The position numbers and the translations under genes were made by a program. The notes under the pieces are model-generated. The model saw only the letters and a list, made by a program, of their open reading frames with translations, was not told where the DNA came from and did no database searches. A DNA stretch of 64,000 bases, from assembly GCA_020746105.1 (NCBI GenBank), contig CM036621.1:46906264-46970263 (forward strand), given 5' to 3'. The DNA comes from Trogon surrucura (Eukaryota; Chordata; Aves; Trogoniformes; Trogonidae). Within the stretch, counting starts at the first letter, position 1; each line of letters starts with the position of its first letter. Positions 36,099-47,910 of the stretch are shown here, piece after piece.

Positions 36099-37466
36099 GC
36101 ACATACATTCCTCTTCTCATAAATCCCAGACACTTGCTTAACAAGGGATGCAACTTTGCAAGGGTATGGAAAAAAAAAGCCAGCTGCAGAGAGCACTTCA
36201 AAAAATACACCAGCTCTTAAGGCTTCCTGACCATCCCAGCATAAGGGTATGCATTAAACGTCGCAATGTGAAAGCTTGTCTTCCTGGTGGTTTTCAAGAT
36301 CCGGTGGTTTGTGAAGCATCAAACAAGTCTCTGGCTAAGATCTGAACATTGCCCATCTGAGCACACATGTCAGTAAAATTTTATGGAGGGGAAATTCCAC
36401 ATTTAGAAAAAAAAAGACAAAAAAAGAAAGAAAAGAGTGGAGGTTTGGGTCTGTTTCTCTTTAAAAAATGGCAGCTGCTTGAAAGCTGCCTACAAGTTCA
36501 AAATGTTAGAAGCTGGTATTAGGAGCTCAAACCTGGTGTTAACAGAAATGAAGGAATGGATATCACAACCGCATACGTGATATTGATGCAAGAGTTGATG
36601 GGAAGTCAGGGAGAGAGTGCTCTTGAGTGGATGTAACATACATGTAAATTATGTTTAGGGTCCTCTTCAGTCTTTTGTCCGTAGAGGGATGCTGCTTGCC
36701 ATCCCCACCGCGTGATGAAAGGCTTTCTCCAGGCCAAGCAGTAAACCTGAGGCGCTGATGAAGACAGTGATGAGAGAAGAAGGAGTTCTCTTGCGTGATG
36801 GCCATGTAGACATAGAAGAGAGTTTCGTCTGAACTTTAAGCAGAAATTGGAGGGGTTTTTTTTTGTCAGTCCAAAACAAAACAAACACAATGAATTAAGG
36901 TGAAACAAAACTTCTGTTTTAATTAATTCTGGTCTATTTTGGACACCTTCCCAGGTCAGGCAACTTTTAAAAAGAAAAATAATATTGACGAATGAATATT
37001 AACGATGAAATAAAGTTTTTGAAAATTTTCCAAGTGAAACTTTTTTATTTTTAATATGTCAAAGCATAGTTTTTTGACACCTAAGCAAATTTAAACATAT
37101 ACTTTTCTCCTTAAAACCCACTGTCTTGCCAAGCCTTAATTCAGCACATGATTCTGCTCTCCCCTAAATGTGTTTTTTGGTGGTAGTAACTGTCCTTACA
37201 GTCGGGGCAGCAGTGGGAGAGGACTTCTGTAGCACCAGTTGTCACAGAGATTTGATCCATGGTAGGACACGACCACCCTAAGGGCATCTCTTCCGGTGAG
37301 GACATATCTACTATCTTTGCAGATGTCTGGAGTTGGTCCATAGCACCAGCAGCAAACATCTGCCAGCTTGTTCACTCAGGTCTGGATTTCCAGCTTAAAC
37401 CCTCTTGAATACTCAGTTTCCCAGGGAAGAAGGAATATTTTGTCCATATGTTTACTCTTAATTCCC
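36099..37466. other. Unique non-coding DNA
   Basis: No gene or mobile element is recognised. The segment contains A-rich tracts near 36409-36435 and AT-rich DNA from 36950 to 37110. Confidence 0.5.
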
Positions 37467-37541
37467 TTTTTTTTTTTTTTTTTTGCAGGAACCTGTCAGA
37501 GTAAAGGGTTAATACATCTGCAGAACAGCCAAGGGAAATGG
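37467..37541 (+). other. T18 tract plus exon-like segment (unproven)
   Basis: Eighteen T residues followed by GCAG form a textbook polypyrimidine tract and acceptor. The 53-bp interval 37489-37541 ends at a donor, G|GTGAGC. Only one of the three plus-strand frames is open across it (two bases, then 17 codons); the other two contain stops. I recognise no protein. A homopolymer beside a chance GT is the simplest alternative. Confidence 0.15.
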
Positions 37542-38044
37542 GTGAGCCAGCAAGCCCAGGTCTTCACTGGTGTCTGTCATTGCAGGGTCTGTCTTTCAAA
37601 GCCCATATAAATAAACTTCCTAGTAAAGTCAGCAATTTTGTCATCATAAAGGCTGGCAGCCTTTCCTGGCAATAAAATAAACTCTAATCATTTCTCCAAA
37701 TAAAACACAAAGAGCAGCAATGCGTTCACAAGAGGCCCTGGCTGGTTTTGCTTCTCCCCCCGCCCCTCCAGCCACCCCAGCATGTGCGTGCCATGCCAGC
37801 CCGTGATGGATGGAGAAATGCAGGGGCACTCTGCTGCAAAATGCCTAAAAGGAAACAGACCCTATGTCTGCAACGTAAATCAGGAATGGGCAAGGAGCTC
37901 AAACGAAATGAGAAACCACTCTGATCCTCCTGCCGCGCGGCTCCACCAGATCAAATAAAACTCCTGCCCCCTCCATGGATCCCAAGGATGATTTCCTTCC
38001 CTTTCTCCTACACACCTATTTCCTTACCAGTTCTTTTTCCCCAC

Positions 38045-38066
38045 AAAAAAAAAAAAAAAAAAAAAA
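38045..38066. repeat. A22 homopolymer
   Basis: Twenty-two A residues, then G and a further A run. It is simple sequence with no recognisable retroposon body beside it. Confidence 0.9.
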
Positions 38067-38220
38067 GAAAAAAGGCTCCGATAAACTCAAGATGCCTGCT
38101 CTTGCCATTCGCCCTCTGTGGTGTGGCTGATTGAAAACCATGCATCGCAAAGAGTATGTTCAATGGACAACAAAAGGGAAACTGGACTCTAAAATTTATG
38201 CCTGTGTCAGAGTTTAGTGT

Positions 38221-38808
38221 CTGGTTCAGCCCTAAAGTTTGACAGATTATATTATGTCCTTAGAGACTTTGGCTTACAGTTGATTGTCATGTTGCTGCCT
38301 AACCTGTCATATATGTTACCATACTATCTAGGGCTTCTTAATGTATGCTTATGGTTTTCTGGTCAGGCGTGTTGGGCAAAGGGCATCAGTTTTCTGTCGT
38401 GTTTGACACCACTGATCTATTCTGCAAGAAGCTGGACAGTGGCTTTACCTGGGCATCTTGGGCAATATCTGCAAAATCTTATTGCTAGTTATATTTTCAT
38501 TTTCTTCACAGGAGATTATACTTCTTTTTGCCAAACTGACTGCATCAGAGTTTGGGAGTTCCAGAAATTGTTTTCCCTGTTTCAATTTGCTAACTTTATG
38601 ATTGATTATCACCAATATGTTGCAGGGGTGGTTTATTATTAGTATGGACTCAGCAGCAGACAGAGCTTGAGCCCAGAGTCCCAATGACAGTCCAAAAAAA
38701 ACACCACCAGAAAAGGAAGACTTGGAGGGGTCACACCACTCCCACCCAGGGAAGCAGGGGAAGGTGACCTGTCCTGATGAATGTTGCTCCTCTGCAGCCA
38801 AACACAAT
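38221..38808. mobile_element. Dispersed repeat, locus B (rearranged relative to locus A)
   Basis: Block Y (38256-38311) is in the same orientation as in locus A and matches it at 53 of 56 bases; weaker similarity extends left to about 38221 (CTGGTTC, then TAAAGTT). Block X (38645-38808) is inverted relative to locus A and matches with obvious conservation, including TCATTGGGACTCTGGGCTCA read on the minus strand. The 330 bp between them does not align to locus A. A 141-codon open frame (38217-38642) spans Y and the middle part, with no recognised motif. The pair shows a repeat family with at least two modules; whether B is an inversion or two neighbouring insertions is unknown. Confidence 0.6.
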
Positions 38809-40392
38809 GAGGTGTCTGCAGTGAAGCCGAGAGTGCATCGAGGATACTCTTCGGCTGTGCATCCATCTCAAAAACGAGCACAATATGGCCTGATTTCAGT
38901 CATCTGTAAAATAGAGCTGCTGGCTCTTGTCCTAGCACAGCGTCAGCCTCTCCAGATGATGAAAGCGTGTCACTCAGGCCGAGTCTCCAGCACAGTCCAT
39001 CTTCCCTCTGCGTGAGATCAAGGCAACAGAAGTTTTGCCAAGCGTTTTGTGCTCAGCGGAGGGGTTTTCTGCAGTGAAAATACCCAGTTCTGGGAACTTC
39101 AGAATGTTTTGCAGAAGTTTTTCAGAAGTTTCACTGAGCAGCTCAGTTGAAAAATTATTTTTGAAAGTCTGAGGGTGTGGGTTTCTTCCGACATATATTC
39201 TGAAATAAAACATTGTGACTTTTCCATGGAAAACCACCTTAGCGGTTTTTTTACCATCCTGACATTGTTTTGCTTAGGTTTTTGAATGCAATTTTCACTT
39301 GCTCAAAACTGCAAGGCAATGTTTGTCTCTTAAGCTTAACCAAAATGGTTCACTCTACCTGGAATAGCTGTCATTTTTGTTTGGTTTGATGAATTGAAAT
39401 AAAAAATAAAATCAATCTGATGTGACTTGAATGCATTGTTTTTTTGAGGATTAATGAATCAGAAGCCATCCCGTTGGACAGCTGGCTTTTTGCAAATACA
39501 CTCTGAGCAACTTGCAGTGCAGGGGACATGGCTGGCGTGGGACAGTAGATTAAAACATCTGCTGAGCACTTTTATTGCTTCAAAAATAAGGGAAGCAACT
39601 TCCCTGGAAAAGTTTCTGGCCTGGATGAAGCTTAGAGAATTGAGAAATCACCAAAACCTGCATCTCACTGGAAAGCATTTTTCTTTGGAAACGCATTAAA
39701 ATAGGGGTTTGAAGACTAGAAATGTGCATGTACCCCATACACACTCCCTAGGATTTTTATTTTATACAAAAAAAATAATAAAATGCCACACTATTTTCAT
39801 TTCAGTAATGAAATCTGAATGCCTTCAGATTAGTTTTCAGCTTTACGGCAGGTTTTAGCTGCTCGGGTTGTTGTTTTATTCTGAGTATTACTGTGTCATT
39901 GTGATTAAAATTGCTTAAAATTTAAAACAAACAAATAACAACAAAACAAACCTCAATACAAAACCCTTTGATTTTAAATTAAACTTCTTTTTTTTTGGAC
40001 AAGACAAAAACTCCAATTCACATCATTCTTGTATTTCACAGTGCTGGTTAAGTACAAAGTTGCAGGAGAAAGCAATGACTTAAAAACCAAAGGGAATTCC
40101 CTCATCCCTAAGTATCCTGAATATATTTTCATTTTAATTAGGCTGCAATAAATTAATGGTTGGAGAAGTAACACTCAGAATATGATTGACATGAGATTTA
40201 AATCAAGGTTACCTATTCATAGTCATGGACATGGCACAGAGACCCAGAAGCACTGTTGGAGGTGTCACCACATTTGTCCGGAGACTCGGAAACATGTGCA
40301 GAAGCTGACCTTGGATACAGGAACCACCGTGGCAGTTGTGCCTGGCACTGTACTGCATTTGCAGTGGGAAATCGCTGTCTCATGGAATAGCC
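38809..40392. other. Unique non-coding DNA
   Basis: No gene is recognised. There is AT-rich DNA with A-rich patches at 39765-39785 and 39925-39955. No clear repeat is seen. Confidence 0.5.
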
Positions 40393-40818
40393 AATCATAG
40401 AATCGCTTTGGTTGGAAAAGACCTGGTCTTCGAGTCCAAGCGTTAACCTAGCATTGCTATGTCCACCCCTAAACCATGTCACCAAGCACCACATTTACAC
40501 ATCTTCTAAACAGCTCCAGGGATGATGACTCCACCACTTCCCTGGGCAGTGCTTGACAATTCTTTTGGTGAAGAAGTTTTTTCCTAATGCCCAGTTAGAA
40601 TATTAAGCCTCCCTTGGCACAACTTGAGGACTTTTCCTTTTGTCTTATCACTTGCCATTTGGCAGAAGAGACAAACACAAACTTCTCTACAACCTCCCTT
40701 GAGGTAGTTGTAGAGAGTGATAAGGTCTCCCCTGATCCTTCTATTCTCCAGACTGAACAAACCCAGTTCCCTCAGCCGCTCCTCATAAGACTTGTTGTCT
40801 AGACCCTTCACCACGATT
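40393..40818 (-). mobile_element. CR1 LINE, 3' part with end of ORF2, minus strand
   Basis: The plus strand starts AATCATAGAATCGCTTTGG, the reverse complement of the CR1 3' end, and runs about 425 bp into the ORF2 coding region. This is the longest CR1 copy in the window. It is 5'-truncated near 40818 (the left limit of CR1 similarity is approximate) and interrupted by frameshifts, so it is inactive. Truncation at this length is typical of avian CR1 copies. It directly abuts a block ending in a 17-bp minisatellite. Confidence 0.95.
40584..40814 (-). pseudogene. CR1 ORF2 C-terminal remnant
   Basis: A 76-codon minus-strand frame contains YEERLRELGLFSLENRR, RGDLITLYNYLKGG and SDKTKG, matching the conserved C-terminal tail of the CR1 endonuclease/reverse transcriptase polyprotein. 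After a frameshift the similarity resumes on the same strand below 40584, with FFTKRIVKH-like and PREVVES-like residues. The catalytic endonuclease and RT domains are absent because the copy is 5'-truncated. Nothing suggests the remnant is expressed. Confidence 0.9.
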
Positions 40819-40946
40819 TACATGAGCATCTTCTTCTTGACGGGCAGGTTTAAATGCATGGATGTGGTGATGCAAACCGTAGCCATGGTGAATACTTTGA
40901 TATGCCCAAGCAGAGTCATTTTTGTGGTGAAAGCCACGGCTGCAGC

Positions 40947-41014
40947 AACTCTTACTCAGACACAACACTTATTCAGACACAACACTTATTCAGACACGCA
41001 CTCTTATTCTGAAC
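40947..41014 (+). repeat. 17-bp minisatellite, about four units
   Basis: Units start at 40947, 40964, 40981 and 40998, each 17 bp. The second and third are identical (AACACTTATTCAGACAC), the first differs at two positions and the fourth is degenerate. Identity of the inner pair suggests recent slippage or unequal exchange. It sits about 130 bp beyond the CR1 fragment. Confidence 0.92.
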
Positions 41015-41051
41015 CCAATAACACACTTCTTCTTCCTGCCTTTGCAGTATT

Positions 41052-41082
41052 CTCCTGGGTGATACTGTTCCATCACCAGGAG
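41052..41082. repeat. Small inverted repeat
   Basis: CTCCTGGGTGAT and ATCACCAGGAG pair over 11 bp with one bulged base and a loop of 8 bases. The stem is short and no function is evident. Confidence 0.6.
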
Positions 41083-44000
41083 TTCTCCAAAACCTCCCTA
41101 CAGGGAGCAGGTGGAGGAGGCTGGTGCCAAAGATATGCACGTCTATGTGCCAGTGGGAAATGACTGCCAGTACACTATGGTTTCATCACCCGCCAAAATG
41201 TTGATGCAACACATGGTACCTGAGCACAGGGGTAGCCAAGGTCTCCACAAACAAGGCATGTCAGGGACTCCAGCTCCCAAAGCTCAGTGCAGACTCGTTT
41301 TCTCAAGTTCTTGGCAGTCTCTGAATTTTTCTTGACAGAGTAAATTAGGCAGTGTTGTGCTCCATGGCTAGATCTCTTCTGGGACCTGAGTGCTTTTAAA
41401 GCTAGAGCAGGTATATCCACACTGGAGCACACAGAAACTCTGTAGCAGTTCCATTTGGTGGGTAGAACTCCCTTTAGAGTTAAAACTGCACTCAGCATCT
41501 TCCCCACTGCCAAAACAAGAGTGAAACATCATTAGAAGAAATGAAGGTGAAGGTTTCTGTGTTCAATTGCATTCCTTGCAGGCTGAAGGGAAGCCCTCAT
41601 CAGAACAGCCACCCACCAGGCAAGGATGAGCACAGCCCTGCTAGCAAAGCTGAACTCCCCATCAGCCTACTGGGATTTCATCCAAGAGTCCCTCTCCAGG
41701 AAAACATGCACCTCCTTAGGGTCATTTCTGCTCTCCTTACTCAGCATCTCCTCAGCACTCTTTCTCCTCCAACTTTGCACGCTCCCACTATATCCTCACC
41801 TCCACCAGAAGCTCATATCAAAAAGGCTTCCCCAACAAATTATCACCCACATTAGAGAAGTGGTAAGAGGACAACCGAGCAGGAAAGGTCACATTCTGAA
41901 GAATCTGGTTGGGTCACGCTTGGCCCTTCTTTTCATACATGGGATGCTGTTGCCTGCCTGCAAAATTTCAAAGTAATAGCAATAATATCCTCCCAATGAA
42001 TGATAATACAACTAGACTTAGTCAACCATATTTTAAAGTGGTCATTGGATTCTTCATTCTAGGAATTAAGAAACGCAGCCTCTAAATATTTTTTTGACTT
42101 GTGACACTGTTAGTGTGGTTACTTGTAGTATCAGGCTCTGGGGTTTTCGGTAATTTTTTTTTCTGGTATATTCCCAGCTCTTCCCCTGGACAACCACTTC
42201 CTGGCTCATATTGCATGAACACTTTTTTTTTATAATACTTCTTTCATCTGATTTTAAAAATGCTTTGATCAAAATCTCCCTTCTGAAAACTCAATGTGGT
42301 TTGAATCATCAAGCCGTGGCTATTGCTAATAAAAGGAAAGAATTGACTTTTAATGACTTTGTTGGTGTTTGTATGATCCAAAAAGAAATCACAGGGAATA
42401 TACCTGCAAGTAACAGCGGCCCCTTAGTGCTTATTTTGTGTGAATTGTTTTTCCAGGGGGTTTTATTTTGTTTTTTTTTTTCTATTGTTAAATTTTTTTA
42501 TGGAGTCATCCAAGAAGCTTTGTTTTGTTTGGTTTTATTTTTATTTTATACAAATTAGTTTGAATTTTGATTTTTTTTCTCTGGGGATATCTTGTAGAAA
42601 AACGAAGATTTTTCATTGCAACTCTGTCTGCAGAAAAGTCTGTGCCACGAATGCTCACATTCTGAAGCAGCTCCAGAGAGATAAATGTACAGTAATACTT
42701 GCTAATGAGCATTTTCATCCTATCGATACCCTTTTTCTCCCCACAAAGCATACATGGCAGAGATCATTACAAGACACCTTACCCACTCAGTGCCCCCAGG
42801 CCACCCTTTGGTGGTGGGACCATCCCAAGATGCTTTCATTCCCATAGAAAAGAGCAACCTAAGGAAGGTGTATGTGCAATATGAATCCCACCACAGCTAA
42901 AGCAGCCAACCGCTCCTCTCCAACATGCTCAGACCCACATTCATCAACAATAGAGCTGGAAACTGAGAACTAGAGTTCTACAAGGCTGAGGGCAATCTGC
43001 TTTGTGTTTTCTCACGCAGTGGAAGCGCAGGGGCATCTGCTCTTCGTTTAAAACAACGATTTTGGCTAGAGACAGGTAGTGTGTTTTCACTTGGTAGCTC
43101 TGGCATGAAAATCTTATCTTGTGATTTGCTAATTTTAGGGAACAAACCATCAAATCTTCATTTGCACATGTCCAGTGTTGAAGAAACCACCAAATCAATA
43201 GCCAGGCTGGCTGAGAGCTTCCCTTTGTCTGGGTATCTCGCCTGCAGCCTGAGCTGGTTATGCATCAGCATCTAGATCTCCTTGTGCATCTAGCTACTCA
43301 GAGAGTTGTCTGCTGTCAGAAGTACTCCTCTTCCAAGACATTGCAGACTACTCCCTTCATCATGTCCAAATATACAGTTGGCTTCATATTCTCAGGTTGT
43401 GCCCATCTCTTTCACGCACTTCTTCTGGTGTCTTTTTTTTTTCCAGAGTCAACCCCATCTTTCCATTACACTCCCATCCTAGACCTTGGCAAAGCAACAT
43501 CTCTGGAATGAGCCATGAGAGAAAAACTATTATATTACGCCTTTTTTTCCTCTCAAGACACCGTCTACTACATCCAGCTCTGCAGCCTTCCAACCACTTG
43601 GTTCTGCCCTTGAACAATACTGCAATTAACTAAGTGTGGGAATGACGATGTGGCTCATTTGAGGTTTTGTTTCTACTCAGATGAGAGTTAATCTCCCCTG
43701 CGAGTTTGAACATTTCTTTTCCTGATGAATTGTTTATTTTTTGATTCTGGATGATTTCTAAGAATAGCAGTTTGGGTTCCATAAAAATTTACTCTTATGC
43801 TTTGATTCATTGCACTTAAAGACGCTGTTGTCATTCTCCCAAGTGTTGGCATGCACTATTTGACAATCTTCAATGGAGAGAATTCCTAGAATATATGAAC
43901 AAGACCTTGTGCTTTGACTTCATTTTCTTTTCTTTCCTCTGCAGATGCAAAATGGATGTTTATTTTTCATTAGCAATGCCACAGGATTTTTGAAGGCATT

Positions 44001-45073
44001 TTCCCTTCAGTTTTCAGATTGACTCTTTCCAGCTTTAATTTTGCCCAGGCTTTTAGCTTTTGTTCTCTGCGGATGTTATTCGTAGGAAATACAACCACGG
44101 CCTTACTGAGTTGTGTGGTTTCCACTACAGTATGAGTTTGTTGAACTGGAAGAACTGGCTTGGGACTAGGCAGTAGCCAGCAACTCCAATAGCTACAGTG
44201 GCTGCTTTGAAGGCAAGTGTCTTGTCCTCCATGTGCGTAATGGTATTGTGGGATGGGAAGACAAGAGAACAGGCAGGGCAAGCCCACAGATGGGCATGAC
44301 ACCTGCAGGGGCTCTGTGGGGTCTCTGGTACTCTCCTATGGTGGAGCTCTTCCCAACTCTACACAGGCTGGGGCACCATCTGAGCAGGACACATAGTGGA
44401 GGAGGAGTTCAGAGCATGAGGCTGGATGGAGTGGCCATCTCTCAGCATTGTCCCCACGGTGGTCCATGGAGGTGCTCTGGTGGGTCTGCAACCTCCCTGT
44501 GAAATCAGTCATCCGCAGGGCTGGCCCTGGCTCTGATGCTTGCACAGCATGCAATGGTGACATTAAAGCAGAGGTGGCATTAGCTCTTGTCTGCCCTTTG
44601 CTGGCAGAACATACACGTGGAAATCCCTTAGTACGGCCTGCACACAAGCACCAATACCCATCGCAGTAGAGGTTTCTAACCTGAAACCTCCAGATTTTCT
44701 CATATCTGATGTAAACCCCCAACTTGTCTTTCAGTACCAGAGACACCTTTACCATGAGATTTTCCATAGAGCATTATTTCTGCCCACTCAGTTCTTTCAG
44801 CACCTTACAACCTAGGCACCTTTATAAGAATCCCCAGTCACCCAAACTATTTCAGCTGATGTCACCTGATATGAAACACCCTAGCTCCAAAGGTTTGATT
44901 ATTTTATATATATTTCCTGTTTATTTTTAAGACAAGTTTCCCTCATCTTTCACCCCACCAGGAAGCACTCAGGCTCTGAGGTAACGTGTCAGGTTCCTGC
45001 AAGTGTTAGAGAGCTTCCTGGTGGCCTGGAGCTTCAAGCCAGCATCCACCCCCATTTGTGGTGCCTTTGAACC
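41083..45073. other. Unique non-coding DNA, no gene recognised
   Basis: This is AT-rich in parts (42450-42580 is strongly T-rich). A good splice-acceptor-like sequence, TTTCCTCTGCAG, occurs before position 43945, but no matching donor and open frame convince me. No repeat is recognised. Confidence 0.5.
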
Positions 45074-45075
45074 AC

Positions 45076-45348
45076 TTATAAATAGATCGCGCTCATGCGG
45101 CTGTTTCGTGTTCAACCATGGGACCGAGGGGAAGCGGCTCAGATCTCAGGCACAATGTACAGGCTCTGGTGTCATCCCAGCCATCCATCAATGCTGAAGC
45201 CCTTATGAAATCCAGAAGAGATTCTGACATGCGATTTGCTCATTCCATCATGGGGGGCTGGGGAGAAAATTTTTTTTTAGGAAAGCAAGCGAGCAAGCAA
45301 ACTGGCAGAACTCCTTCCACAAGGAATGAATTTGCACACACACTTTGA
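45076..45348 (+). other. TATA-like box followed by a 76-codon ORF (speculative)
   Basis: TTATAAATAG at 45076-45085 is followed by a CpG-rich stretch (ATCGCGC, TGCGGC, TTTCGTG). An ATG at 45118 has a strong Kozak-like context (CAACCATGG) and opens a 76-codon frame to 45348. An AATAAA signal lies about 200 bp downstream, near 45549. The predicted peptide has no recognised domain, signal peptide or membrane segment. An earlier ATG at 45094 and the very short implied leader count against it. Length and context are compatible with chance. Confidence 0.15.
45283..45301. repeat. (AAGC)n-like simple repeat
   Basis: About four to five imperfect AAGC/GAGC tetranucleotide units. Confidence 0.7.
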
Positions 45349-45740
45349 TCCCTTTATGATTTTTTCATTTGTGTTAGCCACATCCTCTTCGCTGCACCAC
45401 TCAACAAAAGATGCTTTAAATTAGAAGAGGCTTGGAAAACACTCTCTTTGTGGCTCCCTCCCCCTAGCCTTGCCTGCCCCCAAGGCTTAGTTTGGTCTGG
45501 TAGCCAGAGCCTTGCCTAACATGAAACTGGCACAAATGAAAAGGCGGATAAATAAACGTCCAGGAACCTTGTTTGTCATATTTAATCCATCACGTTTCCC
45601 AAACAGCCTGGTCAAAAATTTCTGCAGCAGTGTTTACATCATTCTGATTGAAAGCTACATCCGTGCATATAAATACCATTCCTGGATGTAGCTCCAGTTT
45701 CACATGAAGGCAGCTATCATCTCATCCGCCCTCACCACTG

Positions 45741-45770
45741 AAAAAACCCAAAAAACCAAAAAAACCCCTT
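45741..45770. repeat. A/C-rich simple repeat
   Basis: Three imperfect units of six to seven A followed by two to four C. Confidence 0.8.
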
Positions 45771-47896
45771 TGCATTTCTTCCTTCTCTCATTCCTGCACA
45801 ATCCAGCCTCCAGCACTTGCACACTAATATTTTTTTCCCCTTCCTTTTCTCAAGTATTCTGGCGAGTGTTTCCCAATTCTGTGATTTCCTGGTATGCATG
45901 ACGGGTGATGAGCAAGTAGAACTCATGAGACTGTGGGGAGAAGGTTGATCACCACACTAATGAAAAGGGCACAATGCAAGCACTTAGACATGCAACCTGC
46001 ATCATCACAAGCCACGGGTCTGGTACCATGCACAGCAACCCTCCTCCCAGATGGGGAAAACCACCAGAAACACACATCAAGACAGTGCAAGTGAAAGACA
46101 TTGCCCATTTAAGTTACTGGAAGGCACAACTGCAAGAGGAAAAAAAGCAATTTTGGCACTAAATCAAGGAGAAGGAGATGGTCACTGATCCTGCATTTGG
46201 ACAATCAAGGGGAAGAGATCATGGTGGTGAAGTTTAGAAAGGACCACAGAGAGCCCAACATGTCCTCCACATGACTTCCACATGTCATGGGCCATTAAAC
46301 ACTTAACAGCTCCAACTCTTCAACAGATTGAACAGCTAAGGGGAACAGAATTAAAAAGCAAAAGGTAACTCTAACCTGCTTGGGATCAGATGGTACATTT
46401 TGTCTCATCAAAAATGAAGTTTTCTGTTTATTCCATGGGCTCCTTCTGGTAAACACCAACCCAAACTCTCCTTTTCCATTCTCACCTTCCTCCCTCGTGA
46501 CTTTTTTCCCATGGTCAAAAATTACTTGTCACACTGGACACAAATCATTCCCTGTAAACTGCATTTTTTTTGCGGTAAATGGTTTCACCACAAAATGTCA
46601 CGCTATGTTGCCTCCAGTGGTTCTCATCCCACTCAGATATACATATTTCTATGAAATACTTGGCCCACTCAGTTCCTTTTACAGAGTGAGTCCAATATTA
46701 CAATACATTTTGACACTGCCACAGTTAAATAACTTAATTTTTTCAAGCCTCACCCTGATTTGGTGACGTGATTTTTAATTACCTGTATTGGTAGTATTGT
46801 CCAGAGGTTGGATTTTGCAAAAGGACTGGAAACAGAGATGCCAGAAGGGGGCTCTGACTTGGACATGCTCTTGGGTTTGTGATGGTTCCCGAGTCCTTAT
46901 CGTTGAAAACCCTCCAGTCCCAAAAGGAAATAGCACCTGTTTTATCCAGCCAAGCAGCACAGACATTTCCCAAGTGCCTCTTAACGCCCCTTGGAATAAA
47001 AATAAGGCTGTCATATGATGCATCACAGATAAATCAGTATTTTGCCTGCCAGAAAATACCCGCCTCTTTATTTATAGGTGTTGTTAGTATCCCTGCTTCT
47101 GAAATTAGGGCCTTGGAGAGGACTAAGACACTGCTATCTCAAGCAACAGCAAACCATATAACTTTATGAAAAGTTTTCAATTCCAGTAAAAAAATAAGAG
47201 ACTGTAAACCCACTTTTACCCTTCCTCTTTCACCTCTTGCCTACTCAAAAGCAGGAGCTGCTTCTGGCTTCCAGATGTCAAACCCACAAGCTCTTCCCCT
47301 TTTGCTATTTTTGCTGGACTCTTTGATCTTTCGCAACAGCTGCCCAGAGAAGCAGGGGGGAGGCGCATGGGGCTGAGGGCGATAGATGCTGCTGTGCCCC
47401 CTCGTTTCCCTTTGCCTTTCCTATGGAGGGGAGGCAAATCCACTCAAAAAGCAGGATGAAAAACTGGGAGGGAGATGGGAGACTGGCGGTAGGAAGAGAT
47501 GAGCAGCAGGGTTAGGAGGATGCGAAGAGGGAAGCGTGATTGACAGGAAGGGAGCTGCTGGGTGGGCAAGGCTGAGCAGACAGTGGGGCCAGAGGGCACC
47601 TGCCTGTGGACTCAGCACTAAGGTCTGAGCAGGGATGGGTCTCATGTGGGGTGGGAAGGAGTTTGCCCCTTCCAGCACGCTGCTTTGGGCCAAACCAGAA
47701 TGCAGGACCTGATAGCAAGTTGCCATCTGGAGCCACCAGGACAGCTGGCCGTGCAGAAGACAGCACTCCTTAGCCACTGCCTGCCTTTCCTCCACCCCAA
47801 ATAAATCTCATCTGTTTCGGGGACATTTGATCGCCTCAGACTTTCCTTTTCCCTGTACCGAGGGTTGAACACCACAGCATTAAAGTCAGGGAAATG

Positions 47897-47910
47897 TGCT
47901 ATATATAGCA
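47897..47910. repeat. Perfect 14-bp palindrome
   Basis: TGCTATATATAGCA is self-complementary with an alternating TA core. No adjacent gene or repeat explains it. Confidence 0.85.

Noticed and set aside
38217-38642. 141-codon frame with hydrophobic stretches inside locus B
   Set aside because: It spans a repeat block and unaligned DNA. No retroviral or other protein motif is visible, and the hydrophobicity comes from T-rich codons.
43920-44030. Strong splice acceptor TTTCCTCTGCAG before 43945
   Set aside because: No convincing donor with an open frame follows within a normal exon length.
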